Shown: positions 43,954 through 52,733 of the stretch, piece by piece
Layout: each line of letters starts with the position of its first letter
Position numbering within the stretch: position 1 is the stretch's first letter
Assembly: GCA_035472475.1 (NCBI GenBank)
Contig: DATIPA010000205.1
Span: forward strand, 1-64,000
Source: JAFAXD01 sp035472475
GTDB lineage: Bacteria > Pseudomonadota > Alphaproteobacteria > Rhizobiales > Xanthobacteraceae
Length of the DNA stretch: 64,000 nucleotides
Reading direction: 5' to 3'
Translations under genes and position numbers: made by a program
The notes under the pieces: model-generated
What the model saw: the letters and a program-made list of their open reading frames with translations, nothing else
Told to the model about the DNA's origin: nothing
The model's database searches: none

Positions 43954-45617
43954 TTGCTGCCGTCCAGCAGGCGGCGTGCGATCACCTGGGCCTGGATCTC
44001 CGCGGCGCCCTCGAAAATATTGAGAATGCGTGCGTCGCACAGGATGCGCGAGACCGGATATTCGAGTGCAAAGCCGTTGCCGCCATGAATTTGGACGGCG
44101 TTGTCGGCGCACGCCCACGCGATCCGCGCGGCCAGCAGCTTCGCCATGCCGGCTTCGAGGTCGCATCGGCGGCCTTTGTCCTTTTCGCGCGCCGCGTAAT
44201 AGGTGATCTGGCGCGCAATCATGATTTCGACCGCCATCAGGGCGACCTTGTCCGCGACGCGCGGGAACGCGATGATCTTCTCGCCGAACTGGACACGGCT
44301 GTCGGCGTATTTGAGCGCTTCTTCCATGGCGGCCTGGGCGACACCGATCGCACGCGCCGCGGTCTGGATCCGTGCTGCCTCGAAGGTCTGCATCAGTTGC
44401 TTGAACCCGAGGCCTTCGACGCCGCCCAGCAAATTCTCCGCTTTGACTTCGAAGCCGTCGAACGCGATCTCGTACTCCTTCATGCCGCGATAACCGAGCA
44501 CCTCGATCTCGGTACCGGACATGCCGGGCGCCGGGAACGCTTTCGCGTCACTCCCGCGCGGCTTCTCAGCGAGCAGCATGGATAACCCGCGGTGCCCCGG
44601 TTCCTTCGGATTGGTGCGCACCAGGAGCGTCATCAGGTCGGCGCGCACCGGATGGGTGATCCAGGTCTTGTTGCCGTGCACGACGTAATGATCGCCGGAG
44701 CGCACCGCGCGCGTCTTGAGCGAAGCCAGGTCGGAGCCGGTATTCGGCTCGGTGAACACCGCGGTCGGCAAAATCTCGCCGGACGCGATCTTGGGCAACC
44801 AGCGCCGTTTCTGCTCTTCGGTTCCGCTGTTGAGGATGAGCTCGGCGGCGATCTCGGAGCGCGTGCCGAGCGACCCGACCCCGATATAACCGCGCGAAAG
44901 TTCCTCTGAAACGACGCACATCGATTCCTTGCCGAGTCCCATGCCGCCATATTCGTCGGGCAAGGTAAGGCTGAAGACGCCGAGCTCGGCCATCTGGCCG
45001 ATGGTTTCGTAGGGGATGTAACTGTTGGTGCGATGCCAGCTTTGCGCGTGCGGCACCACCTCGCTGTCGGCGAACTTGCGCATTTCATCCCGAATTGCGT
45101 CGAGCGTCTCATCAAGTCCGCAGTCGCCGGTTGTGGCCGCGTGCTGCTGGGACATCAGCTCGACAAGGCGCGCGCGATTGCCCGCGGTATTGCCGGATGC
45201 AATCAGTTGATCGAGCGCCTGCGACCAGCGCGCCGCCACCTCAACCGCGTTCAGCCCGAGATCGGAAAGACGTAGAATCTCTCCCTGACTCATCGGGATG
45301 CCGCCGGCAATCTGGGCCAGGTATTCGCCAATGCCGATGCGGGCGATCAGCTCCTCGATCTCGCCGAAACGGCCCAGTTCTGACATCCGCATCACGTAGG
45401 CGGCCAGCTGGCGAACGGCCTCGACGTAGGTCGCGAGCCAGGCAAGCCCGTGGGCCGCGCGTTGTTCACTATCGAGCCGCTTACTGACGATACGGCCATC
45501 GACTTCGATGCGGGAACGGACCTTGCGCGTGGCGTCGGCGAGCAACGCCTCGAGCGCGCTGGTGGCGTCGCGAGCCAGCGCGATCAGATGTCCACGATCA
45601 GGGTGGGTCGAATGCAT
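43950..45617 (-). CDS. mcd: (2S)-Methylsuccinyl-CoA dehydrogenase
   Basis: 555 residues, longer than standard acyl-CoA dehydrogenases (~380) by an N-terminal helical domain of about 150 residues (LLADATRKVRSRIEVDGRIVSKRL...), which marks Mcd of the ethylmalonyl-CoA pathway. FAD/CoA motifs are visible: FTEPNTGSDLASLKTRA and VQIHGGNGFALEYPVSRI. It oxidises methylsuccinyl-CoA to mesaconyl-CoA, passing electrons to ETF. Start ATG at 45617 with GAGG 6 bases upstream. An inverted repeat lies 43-60 bases before the start. Confidence 0.93.
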   Translation of the reverse strand: MHSTHPDRGHLIALARDATSALEALLADATRKVRSRIEVDGRIVSKRLDSEQRAAHGLAWLATYVEAVRQLAAYVMRMSELGRFGEIEELIARIGIGEYLAQIAGGIPMSQGEILRLSDLGLNAVEVAARWSQALDQLIASGNTAGNRARLVELMSQQHAATTGDCGLDETLDAIRDEMRKFADSEVVPHAQSWHRTNSYIPYETIGQMAELGVFSLTLPDEYGGMGLGKESMCVVSEELSRGYIGVGSLGTRSEIAAELILNSGTEEQKRRWLPKIASGEILPTAVFTEPNTGSDLASLKTRAVRSGDHYVVHGNKTWITHPVRADLMTLLVRTNPKEPGHRGLSMLLAEKPRGSDAKAFPAPGMSGTEIEVLGYRGMKEYEIAFDGFEVKAENLLGGVEGLGFKQLMQTFEAARIQTAARAIGVAQAAMEEALKYADSRVQFGEKIIAFPRVADKVALMAVEIMIARQITYYAAREKDKGRRCDLEAGMAKLLAARIAWACADNAVQIHGGNGFALEYPVSRILCDARILNIFEGAAEIQAQVIARRLLDGSN

Positions 45618-45659
45618 CGCGAGCCTCGTCGAGTGGACCGGCGGTTCCATGTTGCGACG

Positions 45660-45677
45660 TTGTGCTGCACCGCACAA
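45660..45677 (-). promoter_or_regulatory. Inverted repeat upstream of mcd (site 1)
   Basis: TTGTGC (45660-45665) and GCACAA (45672-45677) flank six bases. In mcd orientation it reads TTGTGCGGTGCAGCACAA. Related sites occur at 48705-48720 and 48807-48822 between ccr and ecm. Confidence 0.55.
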
Positions 45678-45715
45678 GGGCGCATTTGAGAACATGGAGC
45701 CGCGCCACTAATTTA

Positions 45716-45745
45716 GTTTTTCTGTCGCATTTTCCTGCGAAAAAC
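45716..45745. other. Inverted repeat in the mcd/yihY divergent region
   Basis: Arms GTTTT and AAAAC enclose TCGCA/TGCGA, with a three-base bulge and a six-base loop. Since the flanking genes diverge, it is not a terminator; it may be a regulator site or a supercoiling-sensitive hairpin in the only AT-rich part of the gap. Confidence 0.3.
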
Positions 45746-45786
45746 AGCCGCGCGCGTCGCGCTGGGGACGTCTTTTTCGGAAAGAT

Positions 45787-46662
45787 GTGCTGTCACCGAT
45801 TGCAAGCAAGACTGGGGCCACCGTGCGCCTGATCGTCATGGGTTTTCGCGCCGCAATCGCGGCGTTCTACCGGTTCAATGCCGACGATGGCTGGGCAATC
45901 GCGAGCCACATCGCGCTCTCGACCCTCATGGCGCTGTTCCCGTTTTTGATCGTTCTAGGTTCGCTCGCGCGTTTCCTCGGCGCCAACCAGATTGCCGACG
46001 ACGTCGTCAGCGTGATGTTCGAGACCTGGCCGGATGAAGTCGCCGATCGCATCGGCAGTGAAATTCATGCGGTGCTGACCACGAACCGAAGCGGCCTGCT
46101 GACCATCAGCCTCGTGCTCGCGGTGTATTTCGCGTCGAGCGGAGTTGAGAGCCTGCGGATCGGGTTGAACCGCGCCTACGGCGTCGCCGAGCCGCGCAAT
46201 TGGTTCGTTCTGCGCCTTGAGTCGATCATCTACGTGCTGGTTACGCTGGCGGCGCTGCTGGCGCTCGGCTTCCTGATCGTGCTCGGCCCGCTTATTTTCG
46301 CGACCGCTGTCGAATACGCGCCCTGGCTCGCGCCGCTTGAAGCGCGAATTACGCTCGCACGCTACGCCGTCGCGACGCTGGTCTTGGTGGTCTCATTGGT
46401 TCTGGTGCATGCGTGGCTGCCGGCCGGCCGACGCACACTCTTCGAAATCATGCCGGGTATCATCGCGACGCTGCTGCTGTGGTTGATTTGCGGCATCATC
46501 TTCGGGCGCTACCTCGCCCAGTTCGCCCAGGCTTACGTGACTTATTACTCGGGCTTGTCCTCGGCCATGATCGCGCTGGTGTTTCTCTATTTCACCGCGC
46601 TGATTTTTGTTTTCGGCGGAGAACTCAACCACGCGATGAACGAGTTGCGCGACAAATCCTAG
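45787..46662 (+). CDS. YihY/BrkB-family membrane protein
   Basis: 291 residues, about six hydrophobic helices, with DGWAIASHIALSTLMALFPFLIVLGS, SGVESLRIGLNRAYGV and SAMIALVFLYFTALIFVFGGELNHA, the standard family blocks. Once called RNase BN, the family is now seen as a membrane transporter-like protein of unknown substrate. GTG start at 45787 with GGAAAG just upstream; an ATG at 45838 is an alternative. Confidence 0.9.
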   Translation: MLSPIASKTGATVRLIVMGFRAAIAAFYRFNADDGWAIASHIALSTLMALFPFLIVLGSLARFLGANQIADDVVSVMFETWPDEVADRIGSEIHAVLTTNRSGLLTISLVLAVYFASSGVESLRIGLNRAYGVAEPRNWFVLRLESIIYVLVTLAALLALGFLIVLGPLIFATAVEYAPWLAPLEARITLARYAVATLVLVVSLVLVHAWLPAGRRTLFEIMPGIIATLLLWLICGIIFGRYLAQFAQAYVTYYSGLSSAMIALVFLYFTALIFVFGGELNHAMNELRDKS

Positions 46663-46686
46663 TTTCGGATGCCGGCACCGGCTGTC

Positions 46687-47331
46687 TTACTTCGCGAGCG
46701 TCGTGCTCCAGTCGGTCCCGCCATTCGGCGAGGGCGTGAAGGTCATATCGAGCGCGGCTTTTTTGCCGCACAGGTCGAAGGTCCAGCGTTCGACCCAGGG
46801 GTCACGCCCGTTCGGCGGTGAACCGGTGACGCTGGTGTCGGTCGCCACCGGGTGCTTGCAGCCTTCCGGCGTCGCGGGAATGAGCGCGGCCAGCGCGCCC
46901 TGCATCGCGTCGCGTTGCAACAGCGGGTCGGCGGCGCTTTCGCCGGGCAACATCTCGACGACACGCGGCCGATCCTTGTCGAGAATCATCAGGAAGCTGC
47001 GCTGTGTCGGCGGCTTGCACATGACCACGTAGTGCTCGATCCAGGACACCGTACCGGGCTTGATCGGATAGGGATTCACGAGACCAAGTGTGATCGGCGG
47101 ATCGGCCGGACAATCGTAGCCGGGGATCGATTTCACCGATTGCAGCACTGCCTGCTGGCGAACCGGCGTGTAGGCTTCGGAGAAGATCTTGTCGGCAGCT
47201 TGCTTGCCGAACGCCTTGGTCATCGCGGCGGGGTCGGCCTGGATATAGGGTGGAACCTCCGCCACGGCGCGTGGTGCGCCCACGAGCGCGAGAATCAGCG
47301 CGCCCAAACAAACGGATCGGCCGCTCACCAT
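46687..47331 (-). CDS. Hypothetical exported protein
   Basis: 214 residues. A signal peptide (VCLGALILALVGAPRAVA) is followed by a mature domain with QAVLQSVKSIPGYDCPADPPITLG, EHYVVMCKPPTQRSFLMIL and the tail DMTFTPSPNGGTDWSTT, with four cysteines suited to disulfides. I do not recognise a family. It lies between yihY and ccr on the minus strand; the spacing (39 bases after ccr) suggests it may be co-transcribed with ccr. Confidence 0.72.
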   Translation of the reverse strand: MVSGRSVCLGALILALVGAPRAVAEVPPYIQADPAAMTKAFGKQAADKIFSEAYTPVRQQAVLQSVKSIPGYDCPADPPITLGLVNPYPIKPGTVSWIEHYVVMCKPPTQRSFLMILDKDRPRVVEMLPGESAADPLLQRDAMQGALAALIPATPEGCKHPVATDTSVTGSPPNGRDPWVERWTFDLCGKKAALDMTFTPSPNGGTDWSTTLAK

Positions 47332-47370
47332 CTGTCACCGCCTCGTTTGACCGAGGCGGGCTGCGGCGAT

Positions 47371-48654
47371 CTAACCGCCCCCGGCCGCCTCCAGCGTGTC
47401 CTCGAAATTGCGCAGCCCCGCGCGCGGCGCGTTCACCAACACCGCCATGTTACCGGGCTTGTGCTGGTTCTTCCACATCATCTGATGCGCGCGCGGGATG
47501 TCCTTCCAGGGTAGCACCTCGCTCATGCAGGGATCGATGCGGCGGTCGAGCACGAACTGATTGGCGGCGGACGCCTGCTTGAGATGCGCGAAGTGCGAGC
47601 CCTGAATGCGCTTCTGGCGCATCCAGACATAACGCGCATCGAACGTGAGATTGTAGCCGGAGGTGCTGGCGCAAAACACCACCATGCCGCCGCGCTTCAC
47701 CACCAGGCACGAGACCGGGAAGGTCGCCTCGCCCGGGTGCTCGAACACGATGTCGACGTCGTGCTTGCCGGTGATGTCCCAAATCGCCTTACCGAAACGA
47801 CGCGCCTCCTTCACCCAATCGTTGTATTCGGCCGAATTCACTTTCGGCATCTGGCCCCAGCACTTGAAGTCCTTGCGGTTGACGACGCCCTTGGCGCCGA
47901 GCCCCAGCACGTAATCGCGCTTGCTCTCGTCCGAGATGATGCCGATCGCGTTGGCTCCGGAGGCCGCGCACAGCTGCACCCCGAAGACGCCAAGCCCGCC
48001 GGACGCACCCCACACCAGCACATTGTCGCCGGGCTTCACAGTGTGCGGCGCATGGCCGAACAGCATACGATAGGCGGTGGCCAAGGTGAGCGTGTAGCTC
48101 GCGGCCTCTTCCCAAGCGAGATGTTTCGGCTTGGGCATCAGCTGGCGTGACTGCACGCGGCAGAATTGCGCGAACGAGCCGTCGGGCGTCTCATAACCCC
48201 AGATGCGCTGCGAGGGCGACAGCAGCGGATCGCCGCCATTGCACTCTTCGTCGTCGCCGTCGTCCTGATTGCAATGGACAATAACTTCGTCGCCGACTTT
48301 CCAGCGCTTCACCTTGGCCCCGACCGCCCACACGATGCCGGACGCATCCGACCCGGCGATATGAATCGGGCTCTTGTGGACGTCGTGCGGAGAGATCGGT
48401 TGGCCGAGGCCGGCCCACACGCCGTTGTAGTTGACGCCGCCCGCCATGACATGGACCAACACGTCGTCTTCGCCGATCGGCCAGGTCGGGACGACCTCGA
48501 TCTGCATCGAGGTTTCGGGCGGCCCGTGGCGTTCCTTGCGGATGACCCACGCGTGCATGCGCGCCGGCACATGGCCGAGCGGCGGAATTTCTCCGATCTC
48601 GTACAGGTCCTTCGCCGGCGTCGCGACGGATGTCGCCAACTGCGCAACCGACAT
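47371..48654 (-). CDS. ccr: Crotonyl-CoA carboxylase/reductase
   Basis: 427 residues, the usual Ccr length. A medium-chain dehydrogenase-reductase that turns crotonyl-CoA, CO2 and NADPH into ethylmalonyl-CoA, the defining step of the ethylmalonyl-CoA pathway. NADPH loop VWGASGGLGVFGVQLCAASGA; the N-terminal block WVIRKERHGPPETSMQIEVVPTW and HCNQDDGDDEECNGGDP are Ccr-specific. Start ATG at 48654 with GAGG 6 bases upstream. Divergent from ecm. Confidence 0.96.
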   Translation of the reverse strand: MSVAQLATSVATPAKDLYEIGEIPPLGHVPARMHAWVIRKERHGPPETSMQIEVVPTWPIGEDDVLVHVMAGGVNYNGVWAGLGQPISPHDVHKSPIHIAGSDASGIVWAVGAKVKRWKVGDEVIVHCNQDDGDDEECNGGDPLLSPSQRIWGYETPDGSFAQFCRVQSRQLMPKPKHLAWEEAASYTLTLATAYRMLFGHAPHTVKPGDNVLVWGASGGLGVFGVQLCAASGANAIGIISDESKRDYVLGLGAKGVVNRKDFKCWGQMPKVNSAEYNDWVKEARRFGKAIWDITGKHDVDIVFEHPGEATFPVSCLVVKRGGMVVFCASTSGYNLTFDARYVWMRQKRIQGSHFAHLKQASAANQFVLDRRIDPCMSEVLPWKDIPRAHQMMWKNQHKPGNMAVLVNAPRAGLRNFEDTLEAAGGG

Positions 48655-48704
48655 GGTCGACCTCGTATTGCGGAAGCCCCGTGACACCAGTCTGCCCCAA
48701 GACA

Positions 48705-48720
48705 TTGTGCGGCGCAACAA
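48705..48720 (+). promoter_or_regulatory. Inverted repeat in the ccr/ecm gap (site 2)
   Basis: TTGTGCGGCGCAACAA matches site 1 (TTGTGCGGTGCAGCACAA) at the first eight bases and, after a two-base gap, to its end with one mismatch. It lies 51 bases upstream of ccr. Confidence 0.5.
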
Positions 48721-48806
48721 GCTCACAGAGGCGAAGTGCCAATGGGACTGTCGTAATCCTTGGTGACACGGCCAATCCCGGCGCTCAGAATTGTTTGCCA
48801 CGAGGC

Positions 48807-48822
48807 GTGCCGCAGTGCACAA
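48807..48822 (-). promoter_or_regulatory. Inverted repeat in the ccr/ecm gap (site 3)
   Basis: On the minus strand TTGTGCACTGCGGCAC matches the first 16 bases of site 1 at 13 positions. It lies 23 bases before the ecm ATG and so could cover the promoter or start of the ecm mRNA. Confidence 0.45.
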
Positions 48823-48845
48823 TCACAGCGCCGGCCGGAACCGCC

Positions 48846-50858
48846 ATGACCGCTGCCAAGGATACACCGCCCAAGCGCGACAAGCCGTGGATTTTCCGCA
48901 CCTACGCGGGCCATTCCACCGCGGTCGACTCGAACGCGCTCTACCGCAAGAACCTTGCCAAGGGCCAGACCGGCCTATCGGTCGCCTTCGATCTGCCGAC
49001 CCAGACCGGCTACGACAGCGACCACCCGCTCGCCAAGGGCGAGGTCGGCAAGGTCGGCGTTCCGATCTCTCATCTCGGCGACATGCGGGCGCTGTTCGAG
49101 TCGATCCCGCTCGCCGAGATGAACACCTCGATGACGATCAACGCGACGGCGGCATGGCTGCTCGCGCTCTACATCGCGGTCGCGGACGAACAAGGTGTCG
49201 CGCGCGCAAAACTCCAGGGCACCACCCAGAACGACATCATCAAGGAATATCTCTCGCGCGGAACCTACGTATTTCCACCCGCGCCGTCCATGCGCCTCAC
49301 CAAGGACGTGATCCTGTTCACGACCCGCGAGATGCCGAAGTGGAACCCGATGAACGTGTGTTCGTATCACCTGCAGGAGGCGGGGGCGACACCGGTTCAG
49401 GAGCTTGCATTCGCGCTCGCGACCGCTATCGCGGTGCTTGATACCGTGAAGGCTGCCAACGCGATCGACGACTTTGGCGATGTGGTCGGGCGCATCTCGT
49501 TCTTCGTCAATGCCGGACTGCGTTTTGTCACCGAGATGTGCAAGATGCGCGCGTTCGCGGAGCTGTGGGACGAGATCACCGCGACGCGCTACGGCGTGAA
49601 CGATCCCAAGCAGCGGTTGTTTCGCTACGGCGTACAGGTGAACTCGCTCGGACTGACCGAGCAGCAGCCGGAAAACAACGTCTATCGGATCTTGCTGGAG
49701 ATGCTGGCGGTGACGCTGTCGAAATCGGCGCGCGCGCGCGCCGTGCAGCTGCCCGCCTGGAACGAGGCGCTCGGGCTGCCACGCCCGTTCGACCAACAAT
49801 GGTCGCTGCGCATGCAGCAGATCCTCGCCTATGAAACCGACTTGCTCGATTACGGCGATATTTTCGACGGCTCGTCCGAGATCGCCAGCAAGGTCGCCGC
49901 GCTCAAGCGCGAGGCGCTGGACGAGCTCGATCACATCGAGAAGCTCGGGGGCGCGATCGCGGCGGTCGAGATGGGCTACATGAAGGCGCAGCTCGTCGAG
50001 TCAAACACTGCACGATTGGAAGCAATCGAACGCGGCGAGCAGACCGTGGTCGGCGTCAATCGTTTCGTCGAGACCGAGCCGTCGCCGCTGGCGACCGGCG
50101 ACGACGCGATCCTCACCGTCCCGCACGATGTCGAAGCGCAGCAGATCGGGCGCCTCAATGCCTGGCGGGCGGCGCGCGACCCCGCCGCTGTCGCCGCCGC
50201 GCTCGCCGATCTACGAGCCGCGGCGCGCGACGGCCGCAACATCATGCCGCCGTCGATCGCAGCCGCGAAAGCCGGGGTCACCACCGGCGAATGGGGCACC
50301 GCGCTGCGCGAAGCCTTCGGCCAGTACCGGGCGCCGACCGGGGTGGGACGCGCAGCGCGCAACGCCACGCAGGGCCTCGACGGCCTGCGAGCGGACGTCG
50401 AGCGCGTATCGCGCAAGCTCGGCCGGCGCCTCAAGTTCCTGGTCGGCAAGCCTGGTCTCGACGGTCACTCCAACGGCGCCGAGCAGATCGCAGTACGCGC
50501 GCGCGACGCAGGCATGGATGTGGTCTACGAAGGCATTCGCCTCACCCCGGCCGAGATCGTCGACGCCGCGCGCGATCAGGCCGTGCACGTCGTTGGCCTG
50601 TCGATCCTGTCCGGAAGCCATGTGCCGCTGGTCAAGGACGTCGTCGCGCGCATGCAGGCGGCCGGGCTCGAGGGTGTGCCTGTCGTGGTCGGCGGGATCA
50701 TTCCGCCGGACGATGCCGACGTGTTGAAGAAAGCCGGCGTCGCCGCGATCTACACGCCAAAGGACTTCGAGCTCAATCGCATTATGTCGGATCTGCTGCG
50801 CGTGGTCGAAACCGCGGCTGAGGAGAAAGAGCGCGTCACTGCCGACGCGCGCGCCTGA
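48846..50858 (+). CDS. ecm: Ethylmalonyl-CoA mutase
   Basis: 670 residues. A catalytic TIM-barrel domain of the methylmalonyl-CoA mutase family (FDLPTQTGYDSDHP, TMTINATAAW-type SMTINATAAWLL, FFVNAGLRFVTEMCKMRAF) is followed by a C-terminal B12 domain with LDGHSNGAEQIA, LSILSGSHVPLV and VVGGIIPPDDAD. Single-chain mutases of this length clustered with ccr are Ecm; MCM is longer and makes a different product. It turns ethylmalonyl-CoA into methylsuccinyl-CoA. Last 23 bases overlap the convergent kinase gene. Confidence 0.95.
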   Translation: MTAAKDTPPKRDKPWIFRTYAGHSTAVDSNALYRKNLAKGQTGLSVAFDLPTQTGYDSDHPLAKGEVGKVGVPISHLGDMRALFESIPLAEMNTSMTINATAAWLLALYIAVADEQGVARAKLQGTTQNDIIKEYLSRGTYVFPPAPSMRLTKDVILFTTREMPKWNPMNVCSYHLQEAGATPVQELAFALATAIAVLDTVKAANAIDDFGDVVGRISFFVNAGLRFVTEMCKMRAFAELWDEITATRYGVNDPKQRLFRYGVQVNSLGLTEQQPENNVYRILLEMLAVTLSKSARARAVQLPAWNEALGLPRPFDQQWSLRMQQILAYETDLLDYGDIFDGSSEIASKVAALKREALDELDHIEKLGGAIAAVEMGYMKAQLVESNTARLEAIERGEQTVVGVNRFVETEPSPLATGDDAILTVPHDVEAQQIGRLNAWRAARDPAAVAAALADLRAAARDGRNIMPPSIAAAKAGVTTGEWGTALREAFGQYRAPTGVGRAARNATQGLDGLRADVERVSRKLGRRLKFLVGKPGLDGHSNGAEQIAVRARDAGMDVVYEGIRLTPAEIVDAARDQAVHVVGLSILSGSHVPLVKDVVARMQAAGLEGVPVVVGGIIPPDDADVLKKAGVAAIYTPKDFELNRIMSDLLRVVETAAEEKERVTADARA

Positions 50859-51675
50859 CCATCTTCATGCGTTTTTGCGGTGACGGCACGGCCTTCACTA
50901 CTGCCGCAAACGTGAAGGTGCTCCCTTCCCCGGGCCGGCTGTCGGCGGTGAGATCGCCGCCCATGGCTTTCGCGAGCCGCTTCACCAGAACAAGGCCCAG
51001 TCCGGCGCCGCCGAAGCGGCGCGCGACCTGTTCGCTCGCCTGCGCAAACGGCCGGAACAATCGTTGCATCTCGCCGCGCGTCAGGCCGATGCCGCTGTCC
51101 GTCACCGCGAAGACAAGGCGAACGCGGCCGCCCGCGAAACCGCGCGCGCCGACCTTAATCGCGACCTCGCCTTGCCGGGTGAACTTAACGGCATTGTCGA
51201 TCAGGTTTTCGAGCGCGGCCCGCAGCCGTACCGGATCGCCAATTGCCTGCGTCGGCAGGTCTTCGGCCAGATCAACCTTGCAGGCGAGACCGGCGGCCTC
51301 AGCGCGCGCCGCGAGACTTGCTGCGGCCGCTTGCGCCAGCGCCCGCGCATCAAAGGGCTCGGCCTGCAGCGAGCGGTTTCCTCCCGACGTCCTCACCGCG
51401 TCGACGACGAGGGTCGTGAGGGCCTCCAGGTGGCGCGCGCTGCTGCTGAGCGCCGCGACCCAGCGTCGCTCGCGTTCGCCAAGGTTGGACGTGGACAGCA
51501 AATCAGCGGCGGCCAGGATACCGGTCAACGGGGTGCGCACGTCGTGGGCGAGCCCGGCAACCATCAACTCAAATGCGCGCACGCGGCCGGCCGAAGGCCT
51601 TGCCGTCGTCTTGCGTTGCGCTTTGCGGGCGCCGGCGCGCACGCGTGCACGCTTTGCCGTCTTCTTCTTCGCCAT
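50836..51675 (-). CDS. Small soluble histidine kinase
   Basis: 279 residues with no sensor or membrane domain. After a Lys/Arg/Ala-rich N-terminal tail of ~35 residues, the H-box is VAGLAHDVRTPLTGI, followed by HATPase_c: N-box ENLIDNAVKF, G1 DSGIGL, G2 GGAGLGLVLVKRL. The basic tail recalls nucleic-acid-binding extensions. No response regulator lies beside it. It overlaps the 3' end of ecm by 23 bases, convergent. Its partner and signal are unknown. Confidence 0.88.
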   Translation of the reverse strand: MAKKKTAKRARVRAGARKAQRKTTARPSAGRVRAFELMVAGLAHDVRTPLTGILAAADLLSTSNLGERERRWVAALSSSARHLEALTTLVVDAVRTSGGNRSLQAEPFDARALAQAAAASLAARAEAAGLACKVDLAEDLPTQAIGDPVRLRAALENLIDNAVKFTRQGEVAIKVGARGFAGGRVRLVFAVTDSGIGLTRGEMQRLFRPFAQASEQVARRFGGAGLGLVLVKRLAKAMGGDLTADSRPGEGSTFTFAAVVKAVPSPQKRMKMVRRARRQ

Positions 51676-51740
51676 GGTCCCCACCGCAATACACCCAATG
51701 CCATGACGCTGGCACCGGAGCCACTTGGAAGCGCGAATTC

Positions 51741-52598
51741 TCAGCTCAGGCCCACCATTCGGCGAATGTCAGCGGGGGTCGCGCCGCGTCCCCGCAATGT
51801 CCGCAACGCGGTTGCCCCGGTCGATTTCGCGAGCTTGTGGCCATCGCGATCGAGCACCAGCCGATGGTGATGATAGATCGGCGCCCGCGAACCGATGACG
51901 GCCTGCAGAAGCCGGTGCACGCTGGTTGCGGCGAACAAGTCCTGCCCCCGAACAACATGCGTGATTCCCTGCAGGGCGTCGTCCACAACGACGGACAGGT
52001 GGTAGCTGGTCGGAGTGTCCTTACGGGCAAGGACAACGTCCCCCCAGGCCTCCGGGGTCGCGCGCACCTCTCCGTCCCGAGCGCCGGTCTCGCGCCAGAC
52101 CAAGGGGCCCGCACGCGCGGCAGCAGCATTGCTGTCGAGCCGCAGTGCGTAAGGATCGCGCGCCATGCGCCGCGCCCGTTCGTCGGCCGGCAAAAATTTG
52201 GCTGATCCCGGATAAAGCGGCGTGCCATCGGGGTCGCGCGGCCAGGGCGCCTGCGCCTCGCGCTCGGCGATCAGCCGCAGAATTTCGCCGCGGCTCTCGA
52301 AACTCGGGTAGACCAAGCCGGCGCGGGTGAGCCGGTCAAGCACTCGCCGGTAGTCGTCGAGGTGCTCGGATTGGCGCCGGACCGGCTCTTCCCAAGCAAG
52401 CCCGAGCCACGCCAGGTCCTCGTAGATCGCGGCCTCGAATTCGGGTCGACAACGCGCCGTGTCGATGTCTTCGATGCGCAACAGCAGGCGCCCGCCCGTG
52501 GCGCGCGCCCGATCGAGGTTTTCCAACGCCGAGAGCGCGTGGCCGAGGTGGAGATAACCATTCGGACTTGGCGCAAAACGAAACACCGGCTGTGGCAT
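51741..52598 (-). CDS. gluQ: Glutamyl-Q tRNA(Asp) synthetase
   Basis: 285 residues, a truncated GluRS without an anticodon-binding domain that glutamylates queuosine in tRNA(Asp). The HIGH-like motif is PSPNGYLHLGHALSAL and KMSKS is HKLAKSTGA. The zinc-site cysteines of the E. coli enzyme are missing: the matching place reads YPSFESRGE. Start ATG at 52598. Divergent from alkA. Confidence 0.93.
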   Translation of the reverse strand: MPQPVFRFAPSPNGYLHLGHALSALENLDRARATGGRLLLRIEDIDTARCRPEFEAAIYEDLAWLGLAWEEPVRRQSEHLDDYRRVLDRLTRAGLVYPSFESRGEILRLIAEREAQAPWPRDPDGTPLYPGSAKFLPADERARRMARDPYALRLDSNAAAARAGPLVWRETGARDGEVRATPEAWGDVVLARKDTPTSYHLSVVVDDALQGITHVVRGQDLFAATSVHRLLQAVIGSRAPIYHHHRLVLDRDGHKLAKSTGATALRTLRGRGATPADIRRMVGLS

Positions 52599-52733
52599 CG
52601 GACGGCGTGAAGCAGCTCAACGGAGGATGCATGGATAGCGCACGCGGCACGTCGAGCGACAGGGTGACAATGTGCGATGTCCTTATTAGATGTTGCTGCT
52701 GACTGCCCACCGGTTGCCGTCAGTCGCCCAGAT

